NCBI RefSeq assembly: GCF_000759795.1
Contig: NZ_BBMZ01000023.1
Coordinates: forward strand, 24,669 to 88,668
Length of the DNA stretch: 64,000 bases
Reading direction: 5' to 3'
DNA from: Pseudescherichia vulneris NBRC 102420
Lineage (GTDB): Bacteria > Pseudomonadota > Gammaproteobacteria > Enterobacterales > Enterobacteriaceae
Shown: one piece after another, positions 17,756-27,477 of the stretch
Layout: each line of letters begins with the position of its first letter
How positions within the stretch are numbered: position 1 is the stretch's first letter
Program-made: the position numbers and the translations under genes
The notes under the pieces: model-generated
The model's database searches: none
What the model was told of the DNA's origin: nothing
What the model saw: only the letters and a program-made list of their open reading frames with translations

Positions 17756-18730
17756 ATGGCGGAATACAAGGATAACCTTCTCGGCGAGGCCAACAGCTTT
17801 CTGGAAGTGCTGGAGCAGGTTTCACGCCTCGCCCCGCTGGATAAGCCAGTGCTGATTATTGGTGAGCGCGGAACGGGCAAGGAGCTGATCGCCAACCGCC
17901 TGCACTTTCTCTCTGGGCGTTGGGACGGACCCTTTATCTCGCTAAACTGCGCTGCCCTTAATGAAAACCTGCTGGACACCGAACTGTTTGGTCATGAAGC
18001 CGGGGCCTTTACCGGGGCGCAGCGTCGCCATCCCGGCCGCTTTGAGCGCGCTGACGGCGGCACGCTGTTCCTCGACGAGCTGGCTACGGCCCCGATGCTG
18101 GTTCAGGAGAAGCTGCTGCGGGTAATTGAGTACGGCGAGCTAGAGCGCGTCGGCGGCAGCCAGCCGCTGCAGGTTAACGTCCGGCTGGTATGCGCCACCA
18201 ATGCCGATCTGCCTGAAATGGTACGCGACGGCACGTTCCGCGCCGATCTTCTCGACCGGCTGGCCTTTGACGTGGTACAGCTCCCGCCGCTGCGCGAGCG
18301 CCAGAGCGATATTATGTTGATGGCAGAGCACTTCGCGATCCAGATGTGCCGCGAGCTGCGGCTGCCGCTATTTCCAGGCTTTACCGAGCGTGCCAGGGAG
18401 ACGCTGCTGGACTACCGCTGGCCGGGTAATATTCGCGAGCTGAAGAACGTGGTGGAGCGCTCGGTCTACCGCCACGGCACCAGCGAGGTGGCACTGGATG
18501 AGATTATTATCGATCCTTTTCAGCGCACCGCCTCTCCTGAGCCGGTTGCAGAGGCGCTCTCTGGCATGCCAAAGCTGCCGCTGGATCTGCGCCAGTTCCA
18601 GACCGTGCAGGAGAAGACCTTGCTGGAGGCCGCGCTACAGCAGGCCAAATTTAACCAGAAGCGCGCCGCAGAGCTGCTGAATCTGACCTACCATCAGCTC
18701 AGGGCGCTGTTGAAAAAGCATGGGCTGTAG
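17756..18730 (+). CDS. pspF: Phage shock operon activator PspF
   Basis: A 324-residue sigma-54 enhancer-binding protein lacking a receiver domain, as in E. coli. Walker A is GERGTGKE (about 35-42). The sigma-54 contact loop GAFTGA lies in HEAGAFTGAQRRHPG (about 83), followed by FLDELATAP (Walker B) and an HTH at the end (RAAELLNLTYHQLRALLKKHG). The start MAEYKDN at 17756 matches the family; a further ATG at 17741 would add five residues. Activity is held down by PspA. It is divergent from pspABCD. Confidence 0.96.
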   Translation: MAEYKDNLLGEANSFLEVLEQVSRLAPLDKPVLIIGERGTGKELIANRLHFLSGRWDGPFISLNCAALNENLLDTELFGHEAGAFTGAQRRHPGRFERADGGTLFLDELATAPMLVQEKLLRVIEYGELERVGGSQPLQVNVRLVCATNADLPEMVRDGTFRADLLDRLAFDVVQLPPLRERQSDIMLMAEHFAIQMCRELRLPLFPGFTERARETLLDYRWPGNIRELKNVVERSVYRHGTSEVALDEIIIDPFQRTASPEPVAEALSGMPKLPLDLRQFQTVQEKTLLEAALQQAKFNQKRAAELLNLTYHQLRALLKKHGL

Positions 18731-18754
18731 CCGCAGTACGTAGGATCGGCAGAA

Positions 18755-18790
18755 CAAAAAAGAGGCTGCCAGCCTAAGCTGACAGCCTCT
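18755..18790 (-). terminator. Terminator at the 3' end of the hok transcript
   Basis: AGAGGCTG-C-CAGC (18761-18773) pairs with GCTG-A-CAGCCTCT (18778-18790), with one mismatch. The T-run follows on the minus strand (AAAAAA at 18756-18761), so the strong direction is that of hok. It may also stop pspF transcripts on the plus strand less efficiently. Confidence 0.75.
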
Positions 18791-18832
18791 TATAAAGGCG
18801 CTCGCGATGCCCGGCAACATCAGCGCTGAAAA

Positions 18833-18850
18833 GGCGGGGTTCCCCCCGCC
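18833..18850 (-). other. GC-rich hairpin in hok mRNA 3' region
   Basis: GGCGGGG (18833-18839) pairs with CCCCGCC (18844-18850), ten bases past the hok stop. hok mRNAs fold their 3' end back on the 5' end and are stabilised by such structures. Its exact role here is inferred. Confidence 0.5.
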
Positions 18851-18859
18851 TCCAGGTTG

Positions 18860-19018
18860 CTACTTACCGGATTCGTAAGCCATCGAAGCAGCCACCTCTC
18901 TGCTCCCATCTCTGTAGCGAATTTCACACAGCGATTTTCGCGTCAGCCAGGTGAATATCAACAGCGTTAAACAGACAATTAATATGCACCAGATGAGAGC
19001 ATTCCATGGCAGCTTCAT
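18860..19018 (-). CDS. hok: Hok-family type I toxin
   Basis: A 52-residue membrane toxin that is nearly identical in pattern to Hok of plasmid R1. It starts [20 protein letters not shown], has a single transmembrane helix (about residues 8-25), and continues [17 protein letters not shown] and [13 protein letters not shown]. Hok inserts in the inner membrane and depolarises the cell when its mRNA is not silenced by Sok RNA. An AAGGAG ribosome binding site precedes the ATG. All diagnostic residues, including both Cys, are present and the frame is intact, so the toxin is probably functional. Confidence 0.95.
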   Translation of the reverse strand: MKLPWNALIWCILIVCLTLLIFTWLTRKSLCEIRYRDGSREVAASMAYESGK

Positions 19019-19076
19019 AGCCTTCTTCTCCTTGCCTTGCGGCGGGTAAACGGCTACTCTGATGTTGACTAGACAT
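18924..19076 (-). CDS. mok: Mok (modulator of killing) overlapping reading frame
   Basis: A 50-codon frame starting ATGTCTAGTCAACATCAG and running in another frame through the hok ribosome binding site and into hok. In R1, translation of mok is required for hok translation, and Sok RNA blocks mok initiation. Position, overlap and the first residues (MSSQHQSS) correspond to the R1 arrangement. Confidence 0.8.
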   Translation of the reverse strand: MSSQHQSSRLPAARQGEEGYEAAMECSHLVHINCLFNAVDIHLADAKIAV

Positions 19077-19130
19077 AGAGTCGGCCTCGTTGGTTTATTG
19101 AAAAATGACCTTCGGGGCTTTCTTCTTTCT
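19055..19130 (+). ncRNA. sok: Sok antisense RNA with its promoter
   Basis: The plus strand from about 19068 (ACTAGACATAG) to about 19130 corresponds to the Sok antitoxin RNA of R1, including the GGGGCTTTCTTCTTTCTGCC end. It covers the mok start codon (19074-19076) on the opposite strand. A TACTCT -10 (19055-19060) with TTGCCT (19032-19037) 17 bases upstream precedes it. The 3' end is approximate. Confidence 0.8.
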
Positions 19131-19252
19131 GCCTCACCACATCTTTATCGCTTCAACGTTATGAGGCAAAAAGCCTCAAGCGCCACGGCTATTCTACGCT
19201 ATCTGTTTTTAGCCTGTTGCGGCGCACGCCGCATAACGTACCGGTAGCTTAA

Positions 19253-19828
19253 TTACTTATCTGCCGACATCTGCTGGGCGGATTTTAGATGCTGCTCAAC
19301 GACCGGCGTATGCGCGTCGGCCAGAGCCTTCACGTCCGGATCCTTGATCATCTTGGCATCACTTTGCAGCTTCGACAGCACCATCTGGTGATCTTTGGTG
19401 CCGGCGTTTTCCATATACATTTTGTCAAATGCGTCGCCGCTCTGCTTTTCCAGATTGGCGGCCATGGCCTTATGCATGGCATCCGGCTCAGTCGGCAGCG
19501 CCACCCCTTTTTGCTGGGCCACCGTCTGTACTTTGGTTAAGGCAGCACCGTGATCGTCAACCATCTTCTGAGCGAAGGCTTTGACGTCGCTGCTTTGAGC
19601 CTTGTTCAGCGCGATTTTGGCAGCGGCGATTTCATTGATATTGGCCTGCGCCATATCCTTCACCGCTTTTTCGTCCCCGGCGCTAAGTTTGGCGTTCGAT
19701 CCCGTCTGACCTACGGCATCTTTCTGCGCAGCGCTAGGCTGCGTCTGAGCTTGAACGCCAGCAGTACTGAACATAGCGACGACTGCTGATACGGCGAGTA
19801 GCCCTTTCAAGGTTTTGCTCTTCTGCAT
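19253..19828 (-). CDS. Periplasmic DUF4142-domain protein
   Basis: A 191-residue protein with a Sec signal peptide (cleavage near VQAQ, about residue 27) and a DUF4142 domain: four helices rich in Ala, Lys and Asp (e.g. SDVKAFAQKMVDDHGAAL near 78 and MVLSKLQSDAKMI near 147) that resemble ferritin-like or outer-membrane-associated helical bundles. Its function is unknown. It stands alone between the hok locus and the yajD-like gene, and is absent from this place in K-12. Confidence 0.8.
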   Translation of the reverse strand: MQKSKTLKGLLAVSAVVAMFSTAGVQAQTQPSAAQKDAVGQTGSNAKLSAGDEKAVKDMAQANINEIAAAKIALNKAQSSDVKAFAQKMVDDHGAALTKVQTVAQQKGVALPTEPDAMHKAMAANLEKQSGDAFDKMYMENAGTKDHQMVLSKLQSDAKMIKDPDVKALADAHTPVVEQHLKSAQQMSADK

Positions 19829-20032
19829 GTTGTTCTCCTGATGACCATGGGTAGGGTAGGTATGAGGTAATTAACCGTGCGCAGTTTCTTCTGTAAATAA
19901 CAACTGCAATGGTCAGTTCAGTATAGTGGAACAATGATTTAAGGCAGCAGATTAAGCCAAAGTCCTAATCGGAGGGGGTCAGGAGATGCGGGGTTAAAGA
20001 CAGCCGCCCCACGGCAAGCTGTCTTCGTGGCG

Positions 20033-20377
20033 TTACTTCTTATTAAGCATCGATTTCAGGTCAGCGAACGGATTGTAGGTTGCCGCACCCACATCCTTCT
20101 GTGCGTCCTCTCCCGCAACGACGGTTGTACCGTACTGATCGGCCTCGGTATATTTCGAGTGTTCATGATCGTGGCAGTAGAGGCACAGCAGTTCCCAGTT
20201 GCTGCCGTCCGGCGGGTTATTGGTGTGGTCGTGATCGATATGATGCACCGTTAACTCGCGCAGGTTCGAGTAAACAAACTCGCGTGAGCAGCGCCCGCAA
20301 ACCCACGGATAAATTTTTAATGCTCTCTCCCGGTAGTCTGATTCCAGACGAGCATAGTTCTTAGGAATGATAGCCAT
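20033..20377 (-). CDS. yajD: YajD-type HNH nuclease-family protein
   Basis: A 114-residue protein when started at the ATG at 20377 (AAGGA nine bases upstream). A TTG at 20386 would add three residues. The zinc-binding Cys pairs CGRC (about 27-30) and CLYC, and the HNH core HHIDHDHTNNPPDGSNWELL (about 45-64), are intact. The sequence is close to E. coli YajD along its full length. In K-12 yajD lies near tsx and far from psp, so it is displaced here. DNA nuclease activity is expected from the fold but its biological target is unknown. Confidence 0.9.
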   Translation of the reverse strand: MAIIPKNYARLESDYRERALKIYPWVCGRCSREFVYSNLRELTVHHIDHDHTNNPPDGSNWELLCLYCHDHEHSKYTEADQYGTTVVAGEDAQKDVGAATYNPFADLKSMLNKK

Positions 20378-20442
20378 AGCAGGCAATCCTTACGGTAACG
20401 AAAGTATGCCCCTATAGTATGCCAATGCGCGACGCTCGCCAA

Positions 20443-21360
20443 TCACTGATGGGAGGCCGGGGCGTGCTTACGGCAGACCTCCAGCACAAACTGCCGCAGC
20501 CAGCGGTGCGCCGGATCGGCCTCGGCTCGCGGATGCCACATCTGGGAGAGCGTAATGCCAGGCACCTTTATCGGCAGTTCAAACATGCAATATGCCGCGG
20601 CAGGCTGATGGATAAGAAACGAGGCGGGGATCAGCCCCACCAGATCGGAGGCCTGCACCACCGCCAGCGCAGCGGGAAAGCCCGGTACGACAGCAGCAAT
20701 AGTACGCTCAAGACCCCGTTCAGCCAGGGCCTCATCCACCGGTCCGGCGGTGCGTCCCTTACGAGAGGCGATCACGTGGGCATGCGCCAGATAGTCGCTG
20801 ATGCCCACTTCCGGCAGCGCTGCCAGCGGATGGCCAGGGCGCACCACGCCAACAAAGCGATCTCGAAACAGCGCCTGAATGCGGATCTCCGGCCCCATCT
20901 CACCCAGCACGCCCACTTCGAGATCGACCAGCCCTTCACGCAGCGCCTTTGCGCTCTTTTCCGCGCGGGCCACAAAGCGCAGACGCACGTGCGGGGCGCT
21001 CTTCGCCGCCGCCACAATCAGCGTTGGGCCAAAGGCCTCAATGAAACCCTCGTTAGTGCGCAGCACGAACGTGCGATCCAGGGTCGACAGCGCCAGCCCG
21101 GCCGGAGAGGGTCGCAGCAGCGCCAGGGTTTCAAACAGGGTGTGCTGCGTGCGTTCGCGAATAGCCTCAGCATGCGGCGTTAACACCATGTGGCGGCCAG
21201 CACGCACCAACAACGGATCGCCGATGGCTGAGCGCAGACGGCTGAGCGTACGGCTCATCGCCGATGCGCTTAACCCTAAACGACGCGCAGCCCCCGCCAC
21301 GCTGGCTTCAGCCAGCAGCGCGTCGAGAGCGATAAGCAAGTTCAGATCGGGTGCGTTCAT
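20443..21360 (-). CDS. LysR-family transcriptional regulator
   Basis: A 305-residue LysR-type regulator. The N-terminal winged HTH is typical (LLAEASVAGAARRLGLSASAMSRTLSRLR, about residues 15-43), followed by a LysR substrate-binding domain (about 90-300) of the periplasmic-binding-protein fold. It is divergent from the MFS exporter at 21502, with 141 bp between the two starts, so it probably controls that gene. The effector is unknown. Confidence 0.88.
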   Translation of the reverse strand: MNAPDLNLLIALDALLAEASVAGAARRLGLSASAMSRTLSRLRSAIGDPLLVRAGRHMVLTPHAEAIRERTQHTLFETLALLRPSPAGLALSTLDRTFVLRTNEGFIEAFGPTLIVAAAKSAPHVRLRFVARAEKSAKALREGLVDLEVGVLGEMGPEIRIQALFRDRFVGVVRPGHPLAALPEVGISDYLAHAHVIASRKGRTAGPVDEALAERGLERTIAAVVPGFPAALAVVQASDLVGLIPASFLIHQPAAAYCMFELPIKVPGITLSQMWHPRAEADPAHRWLRQFVLEVCRKHAPASHQ

Positions 21361-21501
21361 GCCTGTATCTTACTCTGCCCGTTTGGTTTGAGGGAAGGCG
21401 TCCGGTGCAGGTTATTACTGCAAACGCTGCGTCTTCCGCCCGGTCTCATCCCTGCTTACGCTGTTCATATTGCATAAACACATATAACAGAGGTGAACAG
21501 C

Positions 21502-22908
21502 ATGGCGCTTTTTTCTTCAGAACCTGGGGATGAAGGTTTAGCCGGGCGCGAACGGGCCCTGGCGATGGGTGCGGTGATGACCAGCACTACCATGGCCGTG
21601 TTTGACGGGGCCATCGTCAACGTTGCGCTGCCGCCCATCGCCCATGCGCTGGCGGTGCCTGCACAGTCCACCGTATGGGTCGCTAATGGCTATCTGCTCT
21701 CGGTCGCGATGACGCTGGCCATTTTTGCCGCGCTTGCCCGCCGCGTTGGCTTTCGCACCCTGTTTGCCTTCGGCCTGAGCCTGTTTACGCTGGCCTCGCT
21801 GGGCTGCGCCCTCTCCTCTTCGCTCTCGGCGCTGACAGGCTGGCGCATCGTGCAGGGCGTTGGCGGGGCCGCGACCTTGAGTATTGCTCCAGCGATCCTA
21901 CGCTCTGTTTTCCCGACTCGCCTGCTGGGTCGTATTCTGGGCCTTCACGCCCTGCTGATCGCCGCCAGCACGGCAGTCGCCCCGGTGCTGGGGGGCACGC
22001 TGCTGGCCGCCCTGAGCTGGCAGTGGCTGTTTGCCATTAATATTCCGCTGGGAGCGATCGCCTTAACGCTGACGCTGCAGGCGATCCCCCGTAACAGCAC
22101 GCCCGCACACGAACCCTTTGATATCGCCGGGGCAGCGCTGTCAGCGCTGATGCTCGGCGGATTAATTATGGCGGCAAACGCCTTCTCCCGGCCCGGCTCG
22201 GCGCAAACGCAGCTGTGGACGGCGGCAGGCTATGGTGGCGTGGCGATGGCCGCCGGGCTGCTGTTTATCTGGCGTCAGCGTCGTGCGCCACGGCCGCTCA
22301 TGCCGCTGGCGCTTTTTGCCTCGGCGCGCTTTTCACTGGCTGCCCTCACCTCGCTGGCCTCATTTGTCAGTCAGGGGATGACGTTTATTGCTCTCCCCTT
22401 TCTGTTTCAGAGCGTATACGGGTATAGCGTCTTTACCTCGGCGCTGCTGTTCACCCCCTGGCCGCTGGGGATTATGCTGGCCGCGCCCCATGCAGGTCGT
22501 CTGGCCGATCGCTACCCCGCCGCGATAATTTCTACGCTGGGTTTGGGGATTTTTACGCTGGGGTTAACGCTGCTGGCGCTGCTGCCAGACCAGGCTCAGC
22601 CCTGGGATATTGGCATTCGCAGCCTGGTTTGCGGACTCGGCTTCGGCTTTTTTCAAAGCCCCAACAATCGTGAAATGCTGGCAAACGCCTCGCGGGAGAA
22701 CAGCGGCTACGCCTCCGGCGTGCTGGCCATTATGCGTACCTTCGGCCAGTGTCTGGGCGGGGCCTTAGTGGGCGTCATCCTGGCGGTTTTAGCGCCCGTT
22801 GGCGATCGGGCGGCGGGCGCGGTTCGCCTGAGCCTATGGGTTGCGGTACTGGCGACCGTGCTGGCCCTCCTTTTTAGCTTAAGCCGCATACGAAAACAGC
22901 CTGATTGA
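21502..22908 (+). CDS. MFS drug-efflux transporter, DHA2 (14-TM) family
   Basis: A 468-residue integral membrane protein with 14 predicted helices, of the EmrB/QacA/SmvA type. The motif C region AILRSVFPTRLLGRILGLHA and the family start LAMGAVMTSTTMAVFDGAIVNVALPPIA are visible. It would export drugs or quaternary compounds by proton antiport. The ATG at 21502 has AGAGG eight bases upstream; a GTG at 21493 lies further up. A LysR gene is divergent. The substrate range cannot be read from the sequence. Confidence 0.85.
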   Translation: MALFSSEPGDEGLAGRERALAMGAVMTSTTMAVFDGAIVNVALPPIAHALAVPAQSTVWVANGYLLSVAMTLAIFAALARRVGFRTLFAFGLSLFTLASLGCALSSSLSALTGWRIVQGVGGAATLSIAPAILRSVFPTRLLGRILGLHALLIAASTAVAPVLGGTLLAALSWQWLFAINIPLGAIALTLTLQAIPRNSTPAHEPFDIAGAALSALMLGGLIMAANAFSRPGSAQTQLWTAAGYGGVAMAAGLLFIWRQRRAPRPLMPLALFASARFSLAALTSLASFVSQGMTFIALPFLFQSVYGYSVFTSALLFTPWPLGIMLAAPHAGRLADRYPAAIISTLGLGIFTLGLTLLALLPDQAQPWDIGIRSLVCGLGFGFFQSPNNREMLANASRENSGYASGVLAIMRTFGQCLGGALVGVILAVLAPVGDRAAGAVRLSLWVAVLATVLALLFSLSRIRKQPD

Positions 22909-22998
22909 TGACTTTTACGCCGCTTACCCGCAGACATTTTTACGTGACCCTGTTAAGTGCGATACACTTTGTAAATCGGTCTTACAGCTAAAGAAATT

Positions 22999-24645
22999 AT
23001 GCGCCTGATTATATCTTCCCTGCTCATGGCAGTCGGCCTGTTAAGCGGACACGTTCAGGCTGCGCCTGCGGGTCCCGCTACGGCGGATATTCGTGATAGC
23101 GGTTTTGTCTACTGTGTGAATGGCCAGGTTAATACCTTTAATCCGCAAAAAGCGAGCAGCGGCCTGATTGTAGATACCCTGGCAGCCCAGCTTTACGATC
23201 GTCTGCTGGACGTGGATCCTTACACCTATCGTCTGGTGCCCGAGCTGGCGGAGAGCTGGGAGGTGCTGGATAACGGCGCGACCTACCGTTTCCGCCTGCG
23301 AAGCAACGTCGCCTTTCAAAAAACGCCGTGGTTTACGCCAGGGCGGGCACTTAACGCCGACGACGTGGTCTTTAGCTTCCAGCGCATTTTCGATCGCCAC
23401 CACCCGTGGCATAACGTCAATGGCAGCAGCTTCCCCTATTTTGATAGCTTACAGTTCGCCGACTCGGTAGAAAGCGTACGCAAGCTGGACAGTCGCACGG
23501 TGGAGTTTCGCCTGAAAAAGCCGGACGCCTCGTTTCTGTGGCATCTGGCGACGCACTACGCCTCGGTGATGTCTGCCGAATACGCAGACCAGCTGGCTAA
23601 GCGCGATCGTCAGGAGCTGCTGGATCGCCAGCCGGTAGGCACCGGCCCGTTCCAGCTTGCCGAGTACCGCACCGGCCAGTATATCCGCCTCCAGCGCCAC
23701 GCGCAGTTCTGGCGCGGCCAGCCGCTGATGCCGCAGGTGGTGGTCGATCTCGGCTCCGGGGGAACCGGGCGGCTATCGAAGCTGCTGACCGGCGAGTGTG
23801 ACGTACTAGCGTGGCCTGCCGCCAGCCAGCTGACAATTTTACGCGACGATCCGCGCCTGCGTCTGACCCTGCGTCCGGGGATGAACATCGCCTATCTGGC
23901 GTTTAATACCGACAAAGCGCCGCTGAATAACCCCGCCGTGCGACATGCGCTGGCGCTGGCGATCAACAACCAGCGCCTGATGCAGTCGATCTATTACGGC
24001 ACGGCAGAGACCGCCGCCTCGATCCTGCCCCGTGCCTCCTGGGCCTATGACAGCGAAGCAAAAATCACTGAATACAATCCGGAAAAAGCCAAGCAGCAGC
24101 TGGCCGCGCTGGGGCTGGAGAACATGACCTTACAGCTGTGGGTGCCGACCAGCTCGCAGGCGTGGAACCCCAGCCCGCTGAAAACCGCTGAACTGATCCA
24201 GGCCGATATGGCCCAGGTCGGCGTCAAGGTGATGATTGTTCCCGTCGAAGGGCGGTTCCAGGAAGCGAGACTGATGGATATGAATCATGACCTGACCCTC
24301 TCCGGCTGGTCGACGGACAGCAACGACCCGGACAGCTTCTTCCGCCCGCTGCTGAGCTGCGCCGCCATTGAGTCACAAACGAACTTTGCCCACTGGTGCC
24401 GCCGGGAGTTTGATACCATATTGCAGAAAGCGCTGACCTCCCAGCAGCTGGCGTCGCGCATTGAAGCCTACGATGAGGCGCAGACTATCCTCGCTCGCGA
24501 GCTGCCGGTGCTGCCGCTGGCCTCTTCCCTGCGCCTGCAGGCCTACCGCTACGATATTAAAGGTCTTGTCCTGAGCCCGTTCGGCAACGCCTCGTTTGCC
24601 GGCGTCTCGCGTGAACCGCAAAAAGAAGAGGTGAAGCAACCATGA
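22999..24645 (+). CDS. sapA: Peptide ABC transporter periplasmic binding protein SapA
   Basis: A 548-residue SBP family 5 protein with a signal peptide (cleavage after about residue 21, VQA-AP). It is the first gene of sapABCDF and binds peptides, including cationic antimicrobial peptides, for uptake. Family marks are [41 protein letters not shown] in pieces, and CDVLAWPAA with the paired Cys. Its stop overlaps the sapB start by 4 bp. Confidence 0.95.
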   Translation: MRLIISSLLMAVGLLSGHVQAAPAGPATADIRDSGFVYCVNGQVNTFNPQKASSGLIVDTLAAQLYDRLLDVDPYTYRLVPELAESWEVLDNGATYRFRLRSNVAFQKTPWFTPGRALNADDVVFSFQRIFDRHHPWHNVNGSSFPYFDSLQFADSVESVRKLDSRTVEFRLKKPDASFLWHLATHYASVMSAEYADQLAKRDRQELLDRQPVGTGPFQLAEYRTGQYIRLQRHAQFWRGQPLMPQVVVDLGSGGTGRLSKLLTGECDVLAWPAASQLTILRDDPRLRLTLRPGMNIAYLAFNTDKAPLNNPAVRHALALAINNQRLMQSIYYGTAETAASILPRASWAYDSEAKITEYNPEKAKQQLAALGLENMTLQLWVPTSSQAWNPSPLKTAELIQADMAQVGVKVMIVPVEGRFQEARLMDMNHDLTLSGWSTDSNDPDSFFRPLLSCAAIESQTNFAHWCRREFDTILQKALTSQQLASRIEAYDEAQTILARELPVLPLASSLRLQAYRYDIKGLVLSPFGNASFAGVSREPQKEEVKQP

Positions 24646-25607
24646 TCATCTTTACGCTGCGCCGCCTGCTTCTGCTGCTGGTCACGCTCTTTCTGCTGAC
24701 CTTTGTAGGTTTTAGCCTGAGCTACTTTACCCCCCACGCGCCGCTGCAGGGCGCATCCCTGTGGAACGCCTGGTTCTTCTGGTTCAAAGGGGTGCTGCAC
24801 TGGGATTTCGGCGTCTCCAGCATTAACGGCCAGCTGATCTCCGAGCAGCTCAAGGAGGTCTTCCCGGCCACCATGGAGCTCTGTATTCTTGCCTTTGGCT
24901 TCGCGCTGGTGGTGGGCATCCCGGTTGGTATGATGGCCGGTATTATGCGCGGTAAATGGCAGGATAAGCTGATCAGCGCCCTGGCCCTGATTGGCTTCTC
25001 GATCCCCATCTTCTGGCTGGCGCTACTGCTGACCCTCTTCTTCTCGCTGACGCTGGGCTGGTTGCCGGTATCAGGCCGCTTCGATCTGCTTTATGAGGTG
25101 AAAACGGTCACCGGCTTTGCGCTGATTGACGCCTGGCTGTCGGAGTCGATATGGCGCGAAGAGATGATCATCAGCGCGCTGCGGCATATGGTGCTGCCGG
25201 TGCTGACTCTGGCGGTCGCGCCGACCACCGAGGTGATCCGCCTGATGCGACTTAGCACTATTGAGGTGTTTGAGCAGAACTACATCAAGGCCGCCGCCAC
25301 GCGCGGGCTATCGCGCCTGAGCATTCTGCGTCGCCACGTGCTGCACAACGCCTTGCCGCCGGTGATCCCCCGTCTGGGCCTACAGTTTTCCACGATGCTG
25401 ACGCTGGCGATGATCACTGAAATGGTCTTTAGCTGGCCGGGACTGGGGCGCTGGGTGATCAATGCCATCCGCCAGCAGGACTATGCGGCTATTTCCGCCG
25501 GGGTGATGGTGATTGGTGCGCTGGTCATTATTGTTAACGTTCTCTCTGACATTCTGGGCGCGCTGGCGAACCCTTTGAAACATAAGGAATGGTATGCCCT
25601 CCGATAA
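24642..25607 (+). CDS. sapB: Sap ABC transporter permease SapB
   Basis: A 321-residue permease with six predicted transmembrane segments and the family EAA motif ([31 protein letters not shown] in pieces, about residues 206-236). It overlaps sapA by 4 bp and sapC by 14 bp, which suggests coupled translation. It forms the membrane channel with SapC. It is close in length to E. coli SapB. Confidence 0.95.
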   Translation: MIIFTLRRLLLLLVTLFLLTFVGFSLSYFTPHAPLQGASLWNAWFFWFKGVLHWDFGVSSINGQLISEQLKEVFPATMELCILAFGFALVVGIPVGMMAGIMRGKWQDKLISALALIGFSIPIFWLALLLTLFFSLTLGWLPVSGRFDLLYEVKTVTGFALIDAWLSESIWREEMIISALRHMVLPVLTLAVAPTTEVIRLMRLSTIEVFEQNYIKAAATRGLSRLSILRRHVLHNALPPVIPRLGLQFSTMLTLAMITEMVFSWPGLGRWVINAIRQQDYAAISAGVMVIGALVIIVNVLSDILGALANPLKHKEWYALR

Positions 25608-26484
25608 CGTCTATAACGAGAAGCAGACCCCCGGCGCGCTGCGCACGGTCTGGCGCAAGTTCTATGGCGATACCACCGCCATGATTGGTCTGTACGGCTG
25701 CGCCGGGCTGGTGCTGCTGTGTCTTTTTGGCCGCTGGTTCGCGCCCTACGGCATCGATCAGCAGTTCCTCGGCTACCAGCTGCTGCCACCCTCGTGGTCG
25801 CGCTATGGGGACGTCTCCTTCTTCCTCGGCACGGACGACCTTGGCCGGGACGTGCTTAGCCGCCTGCTCAGCGGTGCGGCACCAACGGTAGGCGGCGCGT
25901 TTGTCGTGACCCTGGCGGCAACGATCTGCGGCCTGGTGCTGGGTGTCGTGGCCGGGGCAACGCACGGCCTGCGTTCGGCGGTGCTGAACCACGTGCTCGA
26001 TACGCTGCTGTCGATCCCCTCCCTGCTGCTGGCCATTATCGTGGTGGCCTTTGCCGGGCCGCACCTCTCCCATGCCATGTTTGCCGTCTGGCTGGCACTG
26101 CTGCCGAGGATGGTACGCTCGGTCTACAGCATGGTGCACGACGAGCTGGAGAAAGAGTACGTGGTCGCCGCGCGGCTGGACGGCGCGACGACGCTCAATA
26201 TTTTGTGGTTTGCGGTACTGCCGAACATGACCGCAGGCCTGGTGACCGAGATCACCCGCGCGCTCTCAATGGCAATCCTCGACATAGCCGCGCTGGGCTT
26301 TCTCGATCTCGGTGCGCAGCTGCCCTCCCCGGAGTGGGGAGCGATGCTGGGCGACGCGCTGGAGCTGATCTACGTCGCGCCCTGGACAGTGATGCTGCCG
26401 GGGGCGTCGATCATGGTAAGCGTTTTACTGGTTAACCTGCTGGGCGACGGGATCCGCCGTGCGGTCAATGCGGGGGTGGAATAG
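25594..26484 (+). CDS. sapC: Sap ABC transporter permease SapC
   Basis: A 296-residue permease of the DppC/OppC type. It has an N-terminal helix (about 30-50), a [18 protein letters not shown] motif (about 75-92) seen in this subfamily, and an EAA loop ([18 protein letters not shown] in part, about 190). The start lies within sapB and the stop shares one base with the sapD GTG. It pairs with SapB. Confidence 0.95.
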   Translation: MPSDNVYNEKQTPGALRTVWRKFYGDTTAMIGLYGCAGLVLLCLFGRWFAPYGIDQQFLGYQLLPPSWSRYGDVSFFLGTDDLGRDVLSRLLSGAAPTVGGAFVVTLAATICGLVLGVVAGATHGLRSAVLNHVLDTLLSIPSLLLAIIVVAFAGPHLSHAMFAVWLALLPRMVRSVYSMVHDELEKEYVVAARLDGATTLNILWFAVLPNMTAGLVTEITRALSMAILDIAALGFLDLGAQLPSPEWGAMLGDALELIYVAPWTVMLPGASIMVSVLLVNLLGDGIRRAVNAGVE

Positions 26485-27476
26485 TGCCACTACTTGATAT
26501 TCGTAACTTGACCATTGAGGTCAAGACTGGCGAAGGCTGGGTAAGAGCCGTCGATCGCGTTACGCTGACCCTTGCCGAAGGCGAAATCCGCGGTCTGGTG
26601 GGCGAATCCGGCTCGGGCAAAAGCCTGATAGCCAAAGCCATCTGCGGCGTAACCAAAGATAACTGGCGGGTCACCGCAGACCGAATGCGCTTCGACGACG
26701 TCGATCTGATGCGCCTCTCGGCGCGCGAGCGGCGGAAAATCCTCGGCCATAACGTGTCGATGATTTTTCAGGAGCCGCAGTCCTGTCTCGATCCGTCGGA
26801 GCGCGTCGGTAAACAGCTGATGCAGAACATTCCGGCCTGGACCTATAAAGGCCGCTGGTGGCAGCGCATGGGCTGGCGGAAACGGCGCGCTATTGAGCTG
26901 CTGCACCGCGTCGGCATTCGCGATCACAAAGATGCGATGCGCAGCTTCCCTTACGAGCTGACGGACGGCGAGTGCCAGAAGGTGATGATTGCCATTGCGC
27001 TGGCGAACCAGCCCCGCCTGTTGATCGCCGATGAGCCGACCAACGCCATGGAGCCGACCACCCAGGCGCAGATTTTCCGTCTGCTGACCCGGCTCAACCA
27101 AAACAACAACACCACCATTATCCTGATCAGCCACGACCTGCAGATGCTGAGCCAGTGGGCGGACAAGATCAACGTGATGTACTGCGGCCAGACCGTGGAG
27201 ACCGCGCCGAGCGAGGAGCTGATCGCCACGCCGCATCACCCCTATACCCAGGCGCTGATCCGCGCTATTCCTGACTTTGGCAGCGCCATGCCGCATAAAA
27301 GCCGCCTGAACACGCTGCCGGGGGCGATCCCACTGCTGGAGCATCTGCCAATTGGCTGCCGTCTCGGGCCGCGCTGCCCCTACGCCCAGCGTAAATGCAT
27401 TGAGCGTCCCCTGCTGGCCGGACCCAAAAATCACCTCTTTGCCTGTCATTTCCCGCTGAATATGGAGAAAGAGTGA
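26484..27476 (+). CDS. sapD: Sap ABC transporter ATPase SapD
   Basis: A 330-residue ABC ATPase with a GTG start overlapping the sapC stop. Walker A is GESGSGKS (about 40-47), Walker B is LLIADEPT (about 179), and the signature is [10 protein letters not shown], a non-canonical form in which LSGGQ is replaced as is usual in SapD. The C-terminal oligopeptide-type extension contains a Cys-rich [15 protein letters not shown] segment (about 293-307). SapD also supports Trk potassium uptake in E. coli. Confidence 0.95.
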   Translation: MPLLDIRNLTIEVKTGEGWVRAVDRVTLTLAEGEIRGLVGESGSGKSLIAKAICGVTKDNWRVTADRMRFDDVDLMRLSARERRKILGHNVSMIFQEPQSCLDPSERVGKQLMQNIPAWTYKGRWWQRMGWRKRRAIELLHRVGIRDHKDAMRSFPYELTDGECQKVMIAIALANQPRLLIADEPTNAMEPTTQAQIFRLLTRLNQNNNTTIILISHDLQMLSQWADKINVMYCGQTVETAPSEELIATPHHPYTQALIRAIPDFGSAMPHKSRLNTLPGAIPLLEHLPIGCRLGPRCPYAQRKCIERPLLAGPKNHLFACHFPLNMEKE

Positions 27477-27477
27477 G

